Positions 27,385 through 36,132 of a stretch of DNA of 64,000 bases are shown here, in pieces. The stretch spans positions 21,805 through 85,804 of the forward strand of contig JAWSVB010000009.1 in assembly GCA_033852135.1 (NCBI GenBank), read 5' to 3'. The first letter of the stretch is position 1. Every line of letters starts with the position of its first letter. Below the pieces are notes generated by a model. That model was not told where the DNA came from. It searched no databases and saw only the letters and a program-made list of their open reading frames with translations. The stretch comes from QZLE01 sp033852135. Lineage in GTDB: Bacteria > Pseudomonadota > Gammaproteobacteria > QZLD01. A program made the position numbers and the translations under genes.

Positions 27385-29658
27385 ATGGAATATGCAGCAA
27401 AAAACAACAAAACCGACTCAAATACTGTCGAAAACAGTGGGAATATTGCTGAATCTAAACACTCTTTAGTTAAAGAAAAAATTAGTGGTATTCTCCGCAG
27501 TGGTGACCAAGAGCAAGCTGCAAAACAGGCTGCTAGTGAAGCGGTTTCTTCAAGTAGTGATAGCTCATCTAATTCAAATAATAAACAATCAATTGCTCAG
27601 CGCAGCCAGATAAGAAACATCCTTTCTGGTGCTACTCCAATTACAATTCCAGATAATATTCGTAGCGGTATAGAAGATAAATACAGTGCAGATTTTAGCT
27701 CGGTAAGATTTTATCAGGATGCTAAAACCACCAAATCTGTAAATGCTAAAGCCTATACATACGGAAGTGATATAGTCTTTTCACCAAAGTACTACCAACC
27801 TAATACAACTGAAGGAAATAAATTAATAGCGCATGAACTCGCGCATGTAGTGCAACAAAATAATAGCGGCACAATGCAGCTACAAAGGGATGAAGTCCCA
27901 GCTGCGGCAGCAAAAGGAAAACAGTTTGAATTCAATGATTCGCTCAATGAAATTACGCGCAGAAGAACTGTTATAAGTGGCGGTAAAGAAGTAGAAGTAT
28001 CATCTGGTTTATTGAACCATATATACGTAGTTTCGATTTTACTAGATACATTCAAGGATGAGAAAAAAATTGCAATATTAACTCGAGCAATTGCTGCAAA
28101 CAAAGATGCAAAAGCTCTTTCAAGAAAATATGGTTTGGCAGCGATTATGGCTTTGCATGATGCTAATATTGATGCAACAAAAGCAGCTGAATTATTAAAA
28201 AACAGAGCCAGTTACTATTCTTCAGATGCAATTTTAAAACGTTCAAAACAAAAACCAAATATTATTGCAGATAATTTAACGAAAGTTGGTCGTGATACGG
28301 CTCGCAATGTTCGTGAAGGTGGTTCTTATAGCAATGTAAACAAAGATAAAGTTAAGGCTAGTTGGGATCTTAATCTTAGTAAAGAAAATCTAAGTACTTT
28401 AAAACAAGTTGTGCCCTTATTGAGTCGTCGTGAGGCATCAGCCTCTAATGGTGAGCTAAGAATCATTCAAGGTATAAAAGATCTTGAGATTGCTTCTGGT
28501 AAACTTAAAAAAAGCTTGAAACAGTATACGCATGCGGATAATAGGGATTTGCCTGCAACTAAAGCTGTAATAACAGCTAGTGCTGCCCTAAAACAATTAA
28601 AGACAGCTAAAGAAAGTTTTGGATTAGCATCACTTGGTGGGGTTAAAGGTGTCGAAGATATTTTTGATGATATAGATTATGAATCAATTAAATTATCCCA
28701 AATAATAAAAGAGTGGAATAAATATAGATCTGTACAGATGGAAGTTCGTTATGAAAAGCGAAAAACATTTGGTCTGGATAAGTCTAATTTCAGGAAAATT
28801 ATAAAAAAGATAAACTCATTAAGCGTAAGCATTTACAAAAGAAGAGGTAAATTAAGTGGAATTAAAGATTCCCTTGTTAGAGTTGGAATAATTGTTCGCT
28901 ATTTTATCTCTTTAAATGATGATAACTATACAAATTCACCCACCCTTGAAGAGCTAGCAAAACACGTAAATAATCTTGGTGAAATACCTAAAGATTTAAG
29001 GAAATTATCTTCAAAGCATATTCCAGTAGGGTTTGGCTTGTATGAGCAGTTAGTAGTTCTTATAAAGAACCAGATTAAAACTAGAATGAGAATGAACGCT
29101 AAACTTGGCGAAGACCCAGGCATAAAACCATCTCAGGATAATGTTAAAAAATATTTTGTATCTTTAAAAAATGGTTCTAATCAGTCTGTTGTATCCGCAT
29201 ATAAAACGTACGCAGCTGGATATTTTCAACACCGAGTTAATCCAGCTCCAGGCTGGAAGAAAGAACCAAGTGTTGATGATATATATAATCATAAGATAAC
29301 TATAGGCGGAACAAGAATGCAAGTTTGTGCTGGGTATGCAGAGCTTGGAATGCACCTTTTTCAGTTAGCAGGTGCAAAGTCAAAAGGTTTTATTTCATGG
29401 GGAAAGTATACTGATGCAGAGATACTTGCGAACCATACAAACCTCACATCAGTGCACTTAGTTGCCAAAGTACAACGAAAGAGTCAAATATTCTATATTT
29501 CAAATCATTTGGTTTATAAAACTGCTGAGGCAGCATTCAAAGATGTAGGATATTTAAAAGAGAAATGTATCAGAGCTAAAGGTAGCACTGCTAAAAATTC
29601 AAATGATAATTTTGTTAAGGCATTTATGAGAAGGAAAAAAGTACTACAAAATAATTAA
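27385..29658 (+). CDS. DUF4157 cargo candidate with transglutaminase-like C-terminal domain (copy A)
   Basis: This 757-residue protein opens MEYAAKNNK, has a Ser/Asn/Ala-rich leader to about residue 75, then DUF4157 (IRSGIEDKYSADFSSVRFYQ to HELAH at 150-154). The middle (about 180-600) is helical and Lys-rich. Near the end, VCAGYAELGMHLFQLAG (C648), SVHLVAKV (H691) and YISNH (N707) have the order of a transglutaminase/papain-like triad: Cys at the start of a helix, His on a strand, Asn or Asp after the next strand. It starts seven bases after the previous stop region and is closely similar to the next gene over its whole length, a tandem duplication. The enzyme role is inference. Confidence 0.76.
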   Translation: MEYAAKNNKTDSNTVENSGNIAESKHSLVKEKISGILRSGDQEQAAKQAASEAVSSSSDSSSNSNNKQSIAQRSQIRNILSGATPITIPDNIRSGIEDKYSADFSSVRFYQDAKTTKSVNAKAYTYGSDIVFSPKYYQPNTTEGNKLIAHELAHVVQQNNSGTMQLQRDEVPAAAAKGKQFEFNDSLNEITRRRTVISGGKEVEVSSGLLNHIYVVSILLDTFKDEKKIAILTRAIAANKDAKALSRKYGLAAIMALHDANIDATKAAELLKNRASYYSSDAILKRSKQKPNIIADNLTKVGRDTARNVREGGSYSNVNKDKVKASWDLNLSKENLSTLKQVVPLLSRREASASNGELRIIQGIKDLEIASGKLKKSLKQYTHADNRDLPATKAVITASAALKQLKTAKESFGLASLGGVKGVEDIFDDIDYESIKLSQIIKEWNKYRSVQMEVRYEKRKTFGLDKSNFRKIIKKINSLSVSIYKRRGKLSGIKDSLVRVGIIVRYFISLNDDNYTNSPTLEELAKHVNNLGEIPKDLRKLSSKHIPVGFGLYEQLVVLIKNQIKTRMRMNAKLGEDPGIKPSQDNVKKYFVSLKNGSNQSVVSAYKTYAAGYFQHRVNPAPGWKKEPSVDDIYNHKITIGGTRMQVCAGYAELGMHLFQLAGAKSKGFISWGKYTDAEILANHTNLTSVHLVAKVQRKSQIFYISNHLVYKTAEAAFKDVGYLKEKCIRAKGSTAKNSNDNFVKAFMRRKKVLQNN

Positions 29659-29701
29659 ATAGTACTTATGAATAGGGTAAATACTTTCAGGATTTAGTTA
29701 A

Positions 29702-31984
29702 ATGGAATATGCAGCAAAGGATAATAAAAATAATTCAGAGACTGTAGAAAATAGCAGTGATATTGCTGAACCAAAGCATTCTTTGGCCAAAGATAAAATT
29801 GGCACCATTCTTCGTGGTGGTGACCAAGAGGCAGCTGCAAAACAGGCTGCTAGTGAAGCGGTTTTTTCAAATAGTGATAGCTCATCTATTCCAAGTAATA
29901 AACAGCCAATTGCTCAGCGCAGTCATATAAGAAGCATACTTACAGATGCGTCTCCTACGACAATTCCAAATAAAACTCGCAGCGATATTGAAAATAAATA
30001 CAATGCAGATTTTAGCTCTGTTAGATTTTATGAGGATGCTAAAAGTACCAAAGCAGTTAATGCAAAAGCCTATACTTATGGGAGTGATGTTGTCCTATCC
30101 CCAAAGTATTATCAATCAAATACAATAGAAGGTAACAAGTTAATTGCGCACGAACTTTCCCATGTAGTACAACAAAATAATAGTGGCACAATGCAGCTAC
30201 AAAGGGATGAGGCTCCTAAAGAGATACCAGCAGACCAACTAGCTGATTATAACGATTCTTTGAATGAAATTATGCCAGGGGTAGAGTACGATGAAAAAGG
30301 GAAATTAAAAAAGTACGGCACAGGACTTTTACACAATATTTATATTGTTGGCATATTGGTAGATACATTTGAAGATGATAAAAAAATAGGCGCATTAACG
30401 CGCGCGATTGCTGTAAATAAAGATGCTAAAGCCATAACAAAATCCCATGGTATTTGTGGGTTAATGGCATTATATGATGCAAATGTTGATGCAAAAAAAG
30501 CACTTAAACTACTTGAACAAAACAAAGAATTTTACTCCCTTGATGCAATAGTAAAACGCTCTAAACAAAACCCTGTAGCAGGTATTAAAAAAGACCTATT
30601 AAAAGTAAGTTCTGATAGTGAACAATCTGCCAAAAGCGAAGGTGCATACAGTAATATATCTAGAAATTCTATTAATGCTAACTGGGCATTAGCATTGAGC
30701 AAAGATAACCTCACAAATCTTAAAGATAGTGTCTCTGAGCTTAAAATGGTTCAAGTTCATAGTGATAACGCCCAGGCAAGGTTTAAATCAAGTAAAGCAT
30801 CACTCACCGAAGCAGAAGATAAAATGGATGAGTGCAAAAAATCATATAAAACAGCTAGGTCAAAAGGTGGTGGTGACGCTAGTGCTATGTATATGGTTAA
30901 AAAAATTGTTGCAATATTAGCTCAAGCAAAAGACTCTCTTAGCCTTGCTTCCGCATATGGTATTAAACACCTGGATAGACAGCGTGACTCAATCGAATCC
31001 GAGATGGAGAAACTTGGCCCTATTTTTACTGCATGGAAACAGCATAGAGATAGCCAGAAAGGTAAATATTCGCGACATAGAACTATATATGACCTTGGTG
31101 CTTCAGGGTTTGATGAAATTAAGGGTAAAATTGCGAAAATTAATCGAAAATTCAGAGAAGATAATTATAAATATCAAGGCAGCGAAAAATCAGTTCAGAG
31201 AATTGAATATATTATCCGTTATTTCATTATGCTCAATGATAAAACTTATAAAAATGGGCCAACAATTGAAGAATCGAAAGGATATTTAAATACGTTAGAT
31301 GAGCTTTCCGATGATTTTGAAAAAGTATTTGGGGGGATACTTGCTTTTAATAACTCAATTTATTTAGAGCTTATAGATATAATTCCTAAACAAGTTAAAG
31401 CGAGGATTCTTATAGAGAAACAGTCAGGAAAAGACCCAGGAATTAAAATCAACAGGTCATCAATAGAAACTCACTTCAAATCTATAAAGAAACAATCCAA
31501 TGAGGCTGTTAAAGATGCCTATGCAGCTTATGCTGGTGGTTTTTTTCAGCATCGAATTGAAGCCCCTAAAGAGAGGGAGAATCCACCTACAGTTGATGAA
31601 ATATTTGCAAACCCTATAACTATTGGTGGTGCTAGGTTAGTTGTTTGTGCAGGGTATGCAGAGCTTGGTATGCATCTTCTTGAGTTAGCAGGCGGTACCC
31701 CTAAGGGATTTATTACTTGGGGCGAACTTACTGAGGCAGAGGTTCTTGATGAAGACGCTGCTCTAAGTAGTTTACATATAGTCGCCAAAGTTAGGCGAAA
31801 AAACAAAAATATTTATATATCAAATGATGAGGTATATGACTCAGAAGAAGCTGCATTCCAGAGTGTTGGATTTGAAAAGGTTCCGACTAATGGAAAGATA
31901 TCAGTTAAGAGTAAAGGGAAAACTGCAAAATCATCTGGTAAAAATTTCATAAAACAGCTTGAGAGAAAGAGAAAGCAGCTGTGA
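29702..31984 (+). CDS. DUF4157 cargo candidate with transglutaminase-like C-terminal domain (copy B)
   Basis: This 760-residue paralogue of the previous gene keeps the N-terminus (MEYAAKDNK), the leader, and the DUF4157 block; its zinc motif reads HELSH (150-154), a serine replacing the alanine, with both histidines and the glutamate intact. The C-terminal motif is preserved: VCAGYAELGMHLLELAGG (C649), LHIVAKV (H692), YISND (N708). The middle part (about 240-600) has diverged most. It is the last gene of the eCIS cluster; a 219-base AT-rich gap with no visible gene separates it from the kinase gene. Two copies suggest dosage need or target diversification. Confidence 0.76.
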   Translation: MEYAAKDNKNNSETVENSSDIAEPKHSLAKDKIGTILRGGDQEAAAKQAASEAVFSNSDSSSIPSNKQPIAQRSHIRSILTDASPTTIPNKTRSDIENKYNADFSSVRFYEDAKSTKAVNAKAYTYGSDVVLSPKYYQSNTIEGNKLIAHELSHVVQQNNSGTMQLQRDEAPKEIPADQLADYNDSLNEIMPGVEYDEKGKLKKYGTGLLHNIYIVGILVDTFEDDKKIGALTRAIAVNKDAKAITKSHGICGLMALYDANVDAKKALKLLEQNKEFYSLDAIVKRSKQNPVAGIKKDLLKVSSDSEQSAKSEGAYSNISRNSINANWALALSKDNLTNLKDSVSELKMVQVHSDNAQARFKSSKASLTEAEDKMDECKKSYKTARSKGGGDASAMYMVKKIVAILAQAKDSLSLASAYGIKHLDRQRDSIESEMEKLGPIFTAWKQHRDSQKGKYSRHRTIYDLGASGFDEIKGKIAKINRKFREDNYKYQGSEKSVQRIEYIIRYFIMLNDKTYKNGPTIEESKGYLNTLDELSDDFEKVFGGILAFNNSIYLELIDIIPKQVKARILIEKQSGKDPGIKINRSSIETHFKSIKKQSNEAVKDAYAAYAGGFFQHRIEAPKERENPPTVDEIFANPITIGGARLVVCAGYAELGMHLLELAGGTPKGFITWGELTEAEVLDEDAALSSLHIVAKVRRKNKNIYISNDEVYDSEEAAFQSVGFEKVPTNGKISVKSKGKTAKSSGKNFIKQLERKRKQL

Positions 31985-32203
31985 AAAAGATAAAGTATTC
32001 GCAAATTGTTCCGATAGATACTAAAATGACCTTACTAAATGAACTTATTTTATTGATAAGACTCACAAAACAGTGAATGAAAAAAGACTTACATAATTAA
32101 ACTATCTATAATTAGTTATCAAGCTGTATGTGGCCGTTGTTAGAATAATAAAATACGACCTAAAAATAAAAATAAGCAAACATAGAACAACAATAAAAAA
32201 TAG

Positions 32204-35200
32204 ATGCAAAATAATCTAAAAAAATTAGATACTGAAATAAATTCAGATCGATACAGTGGAATAGTGGTCCAAGGGTCAGGTAATGTCGACATTTTGCAAA
32301 ATGAAATTTCATTAATTCATGAGATTGCACATTCAGATTCCCTAGAAGAAGTATTAAATGTCATCCTCAATGCATTGCATAAAAGATATGGATTCAACAT
32401 GTCTGCAGGGCAAATTATTGATGAAGACAAAAATATTCTTAAATTTTTAACTTTTTATACTAAAGATGAAGTGAGCGATGATATCCGCAAGCGGGTGTCT
32501 GTTGATGTTCCTTTAAACCCTAAATTATCTGTTTCTGCCGCTGTTGCACTCTCAAAAAGATGGATTTATGCGAACTCTGAAGCAATTCAATCTTTGAATG
32601 ACATTCCTGAAATTGACCGTAATAGTCTTGAACTGCTCAATATTAAAGAGAACTTAATTCTTCCAATTATTGATGGTGATAAAACCATAGCTGTAATTCA
32701 CCTTGGAGCAATTGATAAACAGCTAAATCTTACTAAAGAAACATGTGAAGAGATCTACCGTTTTATTGGCAGTTTGGCTCCGAATTTTTTGATTGTAAAA
32801 AATAAGTTTGAGCAAGAGCACATCAAGCGCCAGCAACAAGAGACCCTTGAAATAATTCATCGAATAAGTAGGACAATTAAAGTAGATGAAATTATTGAGA
32901 TACTGGGGGAGGAGATAGGTAAGATAGATGGAGTCGATGGGTATTCAATAAATCTGTTAGGTAAAGATGGAAAACATCTTACCTGTAACAAAGTTTCACT
33001 GCCTGGTGAATTTAAAGCGATTGAAAAAACATTCCAGCATTTTAACTATACGCTGGGGCCAAATGATGAAAATACAGTTGTAATTGCAGATAAAAAAATT
33101 GTTTCAATTGATAGTCATAATATCGAAAGTTATTCAGAGTCTACCCGTGCAAGGTTTAAAGCATGGAAGATGTTTAACATGGTAAGTATTCCTTTGACAA
33201 ATATGGAAGACAATAGCGCTGAAGTATTGGGTGCTATCATGTTATTTAATAATTCTGAGCTTATTAGCCGCAAGTCTACTGATATTTTATGCAAAAAACT
33301 TTCAATGTTTTTTGACCCAATTGAGAATGCAATTAAATATTCTGATCTGAAGCAAAAAGAGCAGATAGTAGAAACAGGTATTGCAGAGAGGGCGCAGTTT
33401 CTTAACTTTGTTAATGATGTGAATAACCTGAACTCGGTCGATAAGATTTACGAAAAAATTTCAGATGAGTTTTTAAATCGCTATCCGTTTAATATGGTTG
33501 TGATTTTAGTTGAAAAAGATGGCCTGTTGCATGGTGTCTCATCTTATACCAAAGAGGAAAAATATAAGGATAAGGCTCTGTTATGGTCTGAATTAACCAA
33601 AGATAACCCATATGAAATCACCTATGAAGGTGGTTCGTATTCTATGTGTTATTTAAATAATCAGAACCTATATTTTCCTGATGTTCCGCAGCTGATGAAC
33701 CTGCCGATGAACCGCCATGATAGAATAATGCTAGAGCGGATGGACGGGTTAAAATCAATTATTCACTTACCGATTAATAAAGATGGTCAATCTATCGGTG
33801 TTATATCTATTAGTTGCTTTGAATCGCAAATTATCCTTTCAAGGGAAGATATAAACTTTTTAGAACTTCTATCATCATTCATTGGAACGGCCATTATAAA
33901 TGCCGGTTTATACTCCAAGATTGCTGAGCAAAAAAGCGAGATTGAGAACACCTTATCTGAGTTGAAAGTAACTCAGGAAAAATTGGTTGATACTGAAAGA
34001 AAGAAAAATGAAGCTTTAATGATTGCTATGCAGGCAGCCGAAGCTTCTGCAGATGCTAAAAGCTCGTTTTTGGCTAATATGAGCCATGAAATCCGAACAC
34101 CGATGAATGCGATTATTGGGCTTACTGAGCTGGCTCTACAGCGTGATATGTCCACAAAACTGCGCGATTATCTAGGAAAAATTAATACCTCTTCGCAGAC
34201 CCTACTAGGGATTATTAATGACATTCTCGACTTCTCAAAAATTGAAGCTGGTAAGTTAAATATTGAAGAGACAGAGTTTAATATTTACGAAGTAATTGAC
34301 CATATATCTGATATATTCTCTACCAGAATAGTTGATAAAAACATAAGCATGATTATCAACCCAAGCTCAAAGCTCCCTGGACAGATAATTGGTGACCCTC
34401 TGCGCTTAAGCCAGGTTTTGATTAATATCATAAACAATGCTATTAAATTTACCGATGAAGGTGAGATTCAAATAACTGTTGATATAGCCAAGATAGAAAA
34501 TGGCTTGGTTACACTCTCATTCATGGTTTCAGATACAGGTATTGGTATAGCACCAGAGGTACTACCTAAGCTATTTACCCCATTTACGCAGGCAGATGGC
34601 TCCACCACCAGGAAATTTGGTGGTACTGGACTTGGTTTAAGTATCTGTAAACATTTGGTCGCATTGATGAATGGAGATATAAGTGCCACTAGTCAAATAG
34701 GTAAAGGAAGTAAGTTTACCTTTACTACCGAGATGAAAGTTTCTGATTCGAATAGTATTGGTTTATATAACAGCCTTAGCCTGATTCCAGAACAAATTTT
34801 ACAAAAGAAAATTCTTATAGCTGCAACTAATCAGCATGAAGCTAGTTACCTAAAAGAAACCCTTAAAAATCATGGTATCTATACAGATTGCTCAGATAAT
34901 TATGCATCGCTAATGCAACAAGTATCATCTGAAGCTAATTATGACTTAATACTTGTTGATGCTGATATGTTAGACCAAGATTTCTCTAGCAGGCTTGCGG
35001 AATTGCGATCTGCTACTAATGCTAAATTAAACTTATTATCTGTTTTTGGTTACGACAACTCTATTGCTAAAGATCAACTTAAAGAAATTTCAAATATCAT
35101 TACCAAGCCGATTAAAATATCAGATCTGGTTAACTCAGTTTGTAAAAGTCTTCTGCCAGATAATGAATTTAAACCTATTTACAAATCCAGTGTAAATGAT

Positions 35201-36019
35201 GAAAAAGCATATGATGAAGTAGAGATTCTTGAAAAGATTCGAGGGATAAGAATTCTACTAACTGATGATAATAGGATAAATCAGCAGGTTGGCCGTGAGA
35301 TGCTTGAAAGAGTCGGTGCTGTAGTTGATATCGCCGAAGATGGTAAGCAAGCAATAGCAATGGCTTTGCAAGATAGATATGACGTTGTGTTTATGGATAT
35401 CCATATGCCAGAGATTGGCGGGATTGAAGCTACTCAGATCCTTAGATCTATGCCAGCCACAAATGATCTTGTGATTATTGCTATGACAGCAAACGCTATG
35501 CAAGGCGATAGAGAATCATGCATCTCTAACGGTATGGATGATTACATCTCTAAGCCAGTAAAATCTAAAGACCTTTATGAGTTAATTTTAAAGTGGGATA
35601 GAAGAGTTCAAATAATACCTGAGCCAATTTTAGTTGAAGCCGATAACGGGGAAGAATCAGCTATTACTAAATATCCAAATGACTTACAGTCGATTAATGT
35701 GCATAACACATTAGATATGTTGGCAGGAAATGAAAGTCTTTTCACTGAGATATGTCATCTATTTAAAAGTGATTACGGCGATAGTATTGAAAAGCTAAAA
35801 GAATATCTGCATAAGAAAGATTATGGGTTGGCACATAGGCTTTGTCATAGCCTTAAAGGTGTTGCTGCCACCATCTCAGCAGAGGCTTTTCAGCAAGCCT
35901 CATTTGATCTAGAGCAGGCTATACATTCACGAGACTCCGCGCAGATAGAAGCCTTACTACCAGTTATGGAAACAGAGTTCACTATGTTCCTTGGTGATAT
36001 TAATATTCTAGCTCCATAA
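32204..36019 (+). CDS. Soluble hybrid histidine kinase with GAF, REC and HPt domains
   Basis: This 1271-residue protein lacks membrane helices and a signal peptide. It holds two or three GAF-like sensor domains (about residues 30-190, 215-390 and 405-570), a coiled coil, HisKA with SHEIRTPMN (His about 628), HATPase (INNAIKF, DTGIGI, GGTGLGLSI), a degenerate receiver (about 865-985, lacking the paired acids at its start), a complete receiver (LTDDN, FMDIHMP with Asp about 1065, then MTANA and the lysine in KPV) and an HPt domain with CHSLKG (His about 1215). The layout is BarA-like. Its place right after the eCIS, on the same strand, makes it a candidate regulator of those genes, but no partner regulator is adjacent. 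Confidence 0.93.
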   Translation: MQNNLKKLDTEINSDRYSGIVVQGSGNVDILQNEISLIHEIAHSDSLEEVLNVILNALHKRYGFNMSAGQIIDEDKNILKFLTFYTKDEVSDDIRKRVSVDVPLNPKLSVSAAVALSKRWIYANSEAIQSLNDIPEIDRNSLELLNIKENLILPIIDGDKTIAVIHLGAIDKQLNLTKETCEEIYRFIGSLAPNFLIVKNKFEQEHIKRQQQETLEIIHRISRTIKVDEIIEILGEEIGKIDGVDGYSINLLGKDGKHLTCNKVSLPGEFKAIEKTFQHFNYTLGPNDENTVVIADKKIVSIDSHNIESYSESTRARFKAWKMFNMVSIPLTNMEDNSAEVLGAIMLFNNSELISRKSTDILCKKLSMFFDPIENAIKYSDLKQKEQIVETGIAERAQFLNFVNDVNNLNSVDKIYEKISDEFLNRYPFNMVVILVEKDGLLHGVSSYTKEEKYKDKALLWSELTKDNPYEITYEGGSYSMCYLNNQNLYFPDVPQLMNLPMNRHDRIMLERMDGLKSIIHLPINKDGQSIGVISISCFESQIILSREDINFLELLSSFIGTAIINAGLYSKIAEQKSEIENTLSELKVTQEKLVDTERKKNEALMIAMQAAEASADAKSSFLANMSHEIRTPMNAIIGLTELALQRDMSTKLRDYLGKINTSSQTLLGIINDILDFSKIEAGKLNIEETEFNIYEVIDHISDIFSTRIVDKNISMIINPSSKLPGQIIGDPLRLSQVLINIINNAIKFTDEGEIQITVDIAKIENGLVTLSFMVSDTGIGIAPEVLPKLFTPFTQADGSTTRKFGGTGLGLSICKHLVALMNGDISATSQIGKGSKFTFTTEMKVSDSNSIGLYNSLSLIPEQILQKKILIAATNQHEASYLKETLKNHGIYTDCSDNYASLMQQVSSEANYDLILVDADMLDQDFSSRLAELRSATNAKLNLLSVFGYDNSIAKDQLKEISNIITKPIKISDLVNSVCKSLLPDNEFKPIYKSSVNDEKAYDEVEILEKIRGIRILLTDDNRINQQVGREMLERVGAVVDIAEDGKQAIAMALQDRYDVVFMDIHMPEIGGIEATQILRSMPATNDLVIIAMTANAMQGDRESCISNGMDDYISKPVKSKDLYELILKWDRRVQIIPEPILVEADNGEESAITKYPNDLQSINVHNTLDMLAGNESLFTEICHLFKSDYGDSIEKLKEYLHKKDYGLAHRLCHSLKGVAATISAEAFQQASFDLEQAIHSRDSAQIEALLPVMETEFTMFLGDINILAP

Positions 36020-36047
36020 ATAATAAGCTTAAAAAAATCTTAATGTA

Positions 36048-36081
36048 TAAAAAAATGGGCAGAAGCCAAAGACTTCCACCT
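36048..36081 (-). terminator. Likely intrinsic terminator of the subtilisin gene
   Basis: On the minus strand GGTGGAAG (36080-36073) pairs with CTTCTGCC (36065-36058) with two G-U pairs and a seven-base loop, followed by seven T residues (A run at 36049-36055 on plus). It lies 52 bases after the protease stop and the plus-strand version has two mismatches, so it works best for the minus strand. Confidence 0.6.
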
Positions 36082-36132
36082 ATTGTTCCTTCATGTATGT
36101 AATTAACTATTAATCACACACATCTCAGTTGA

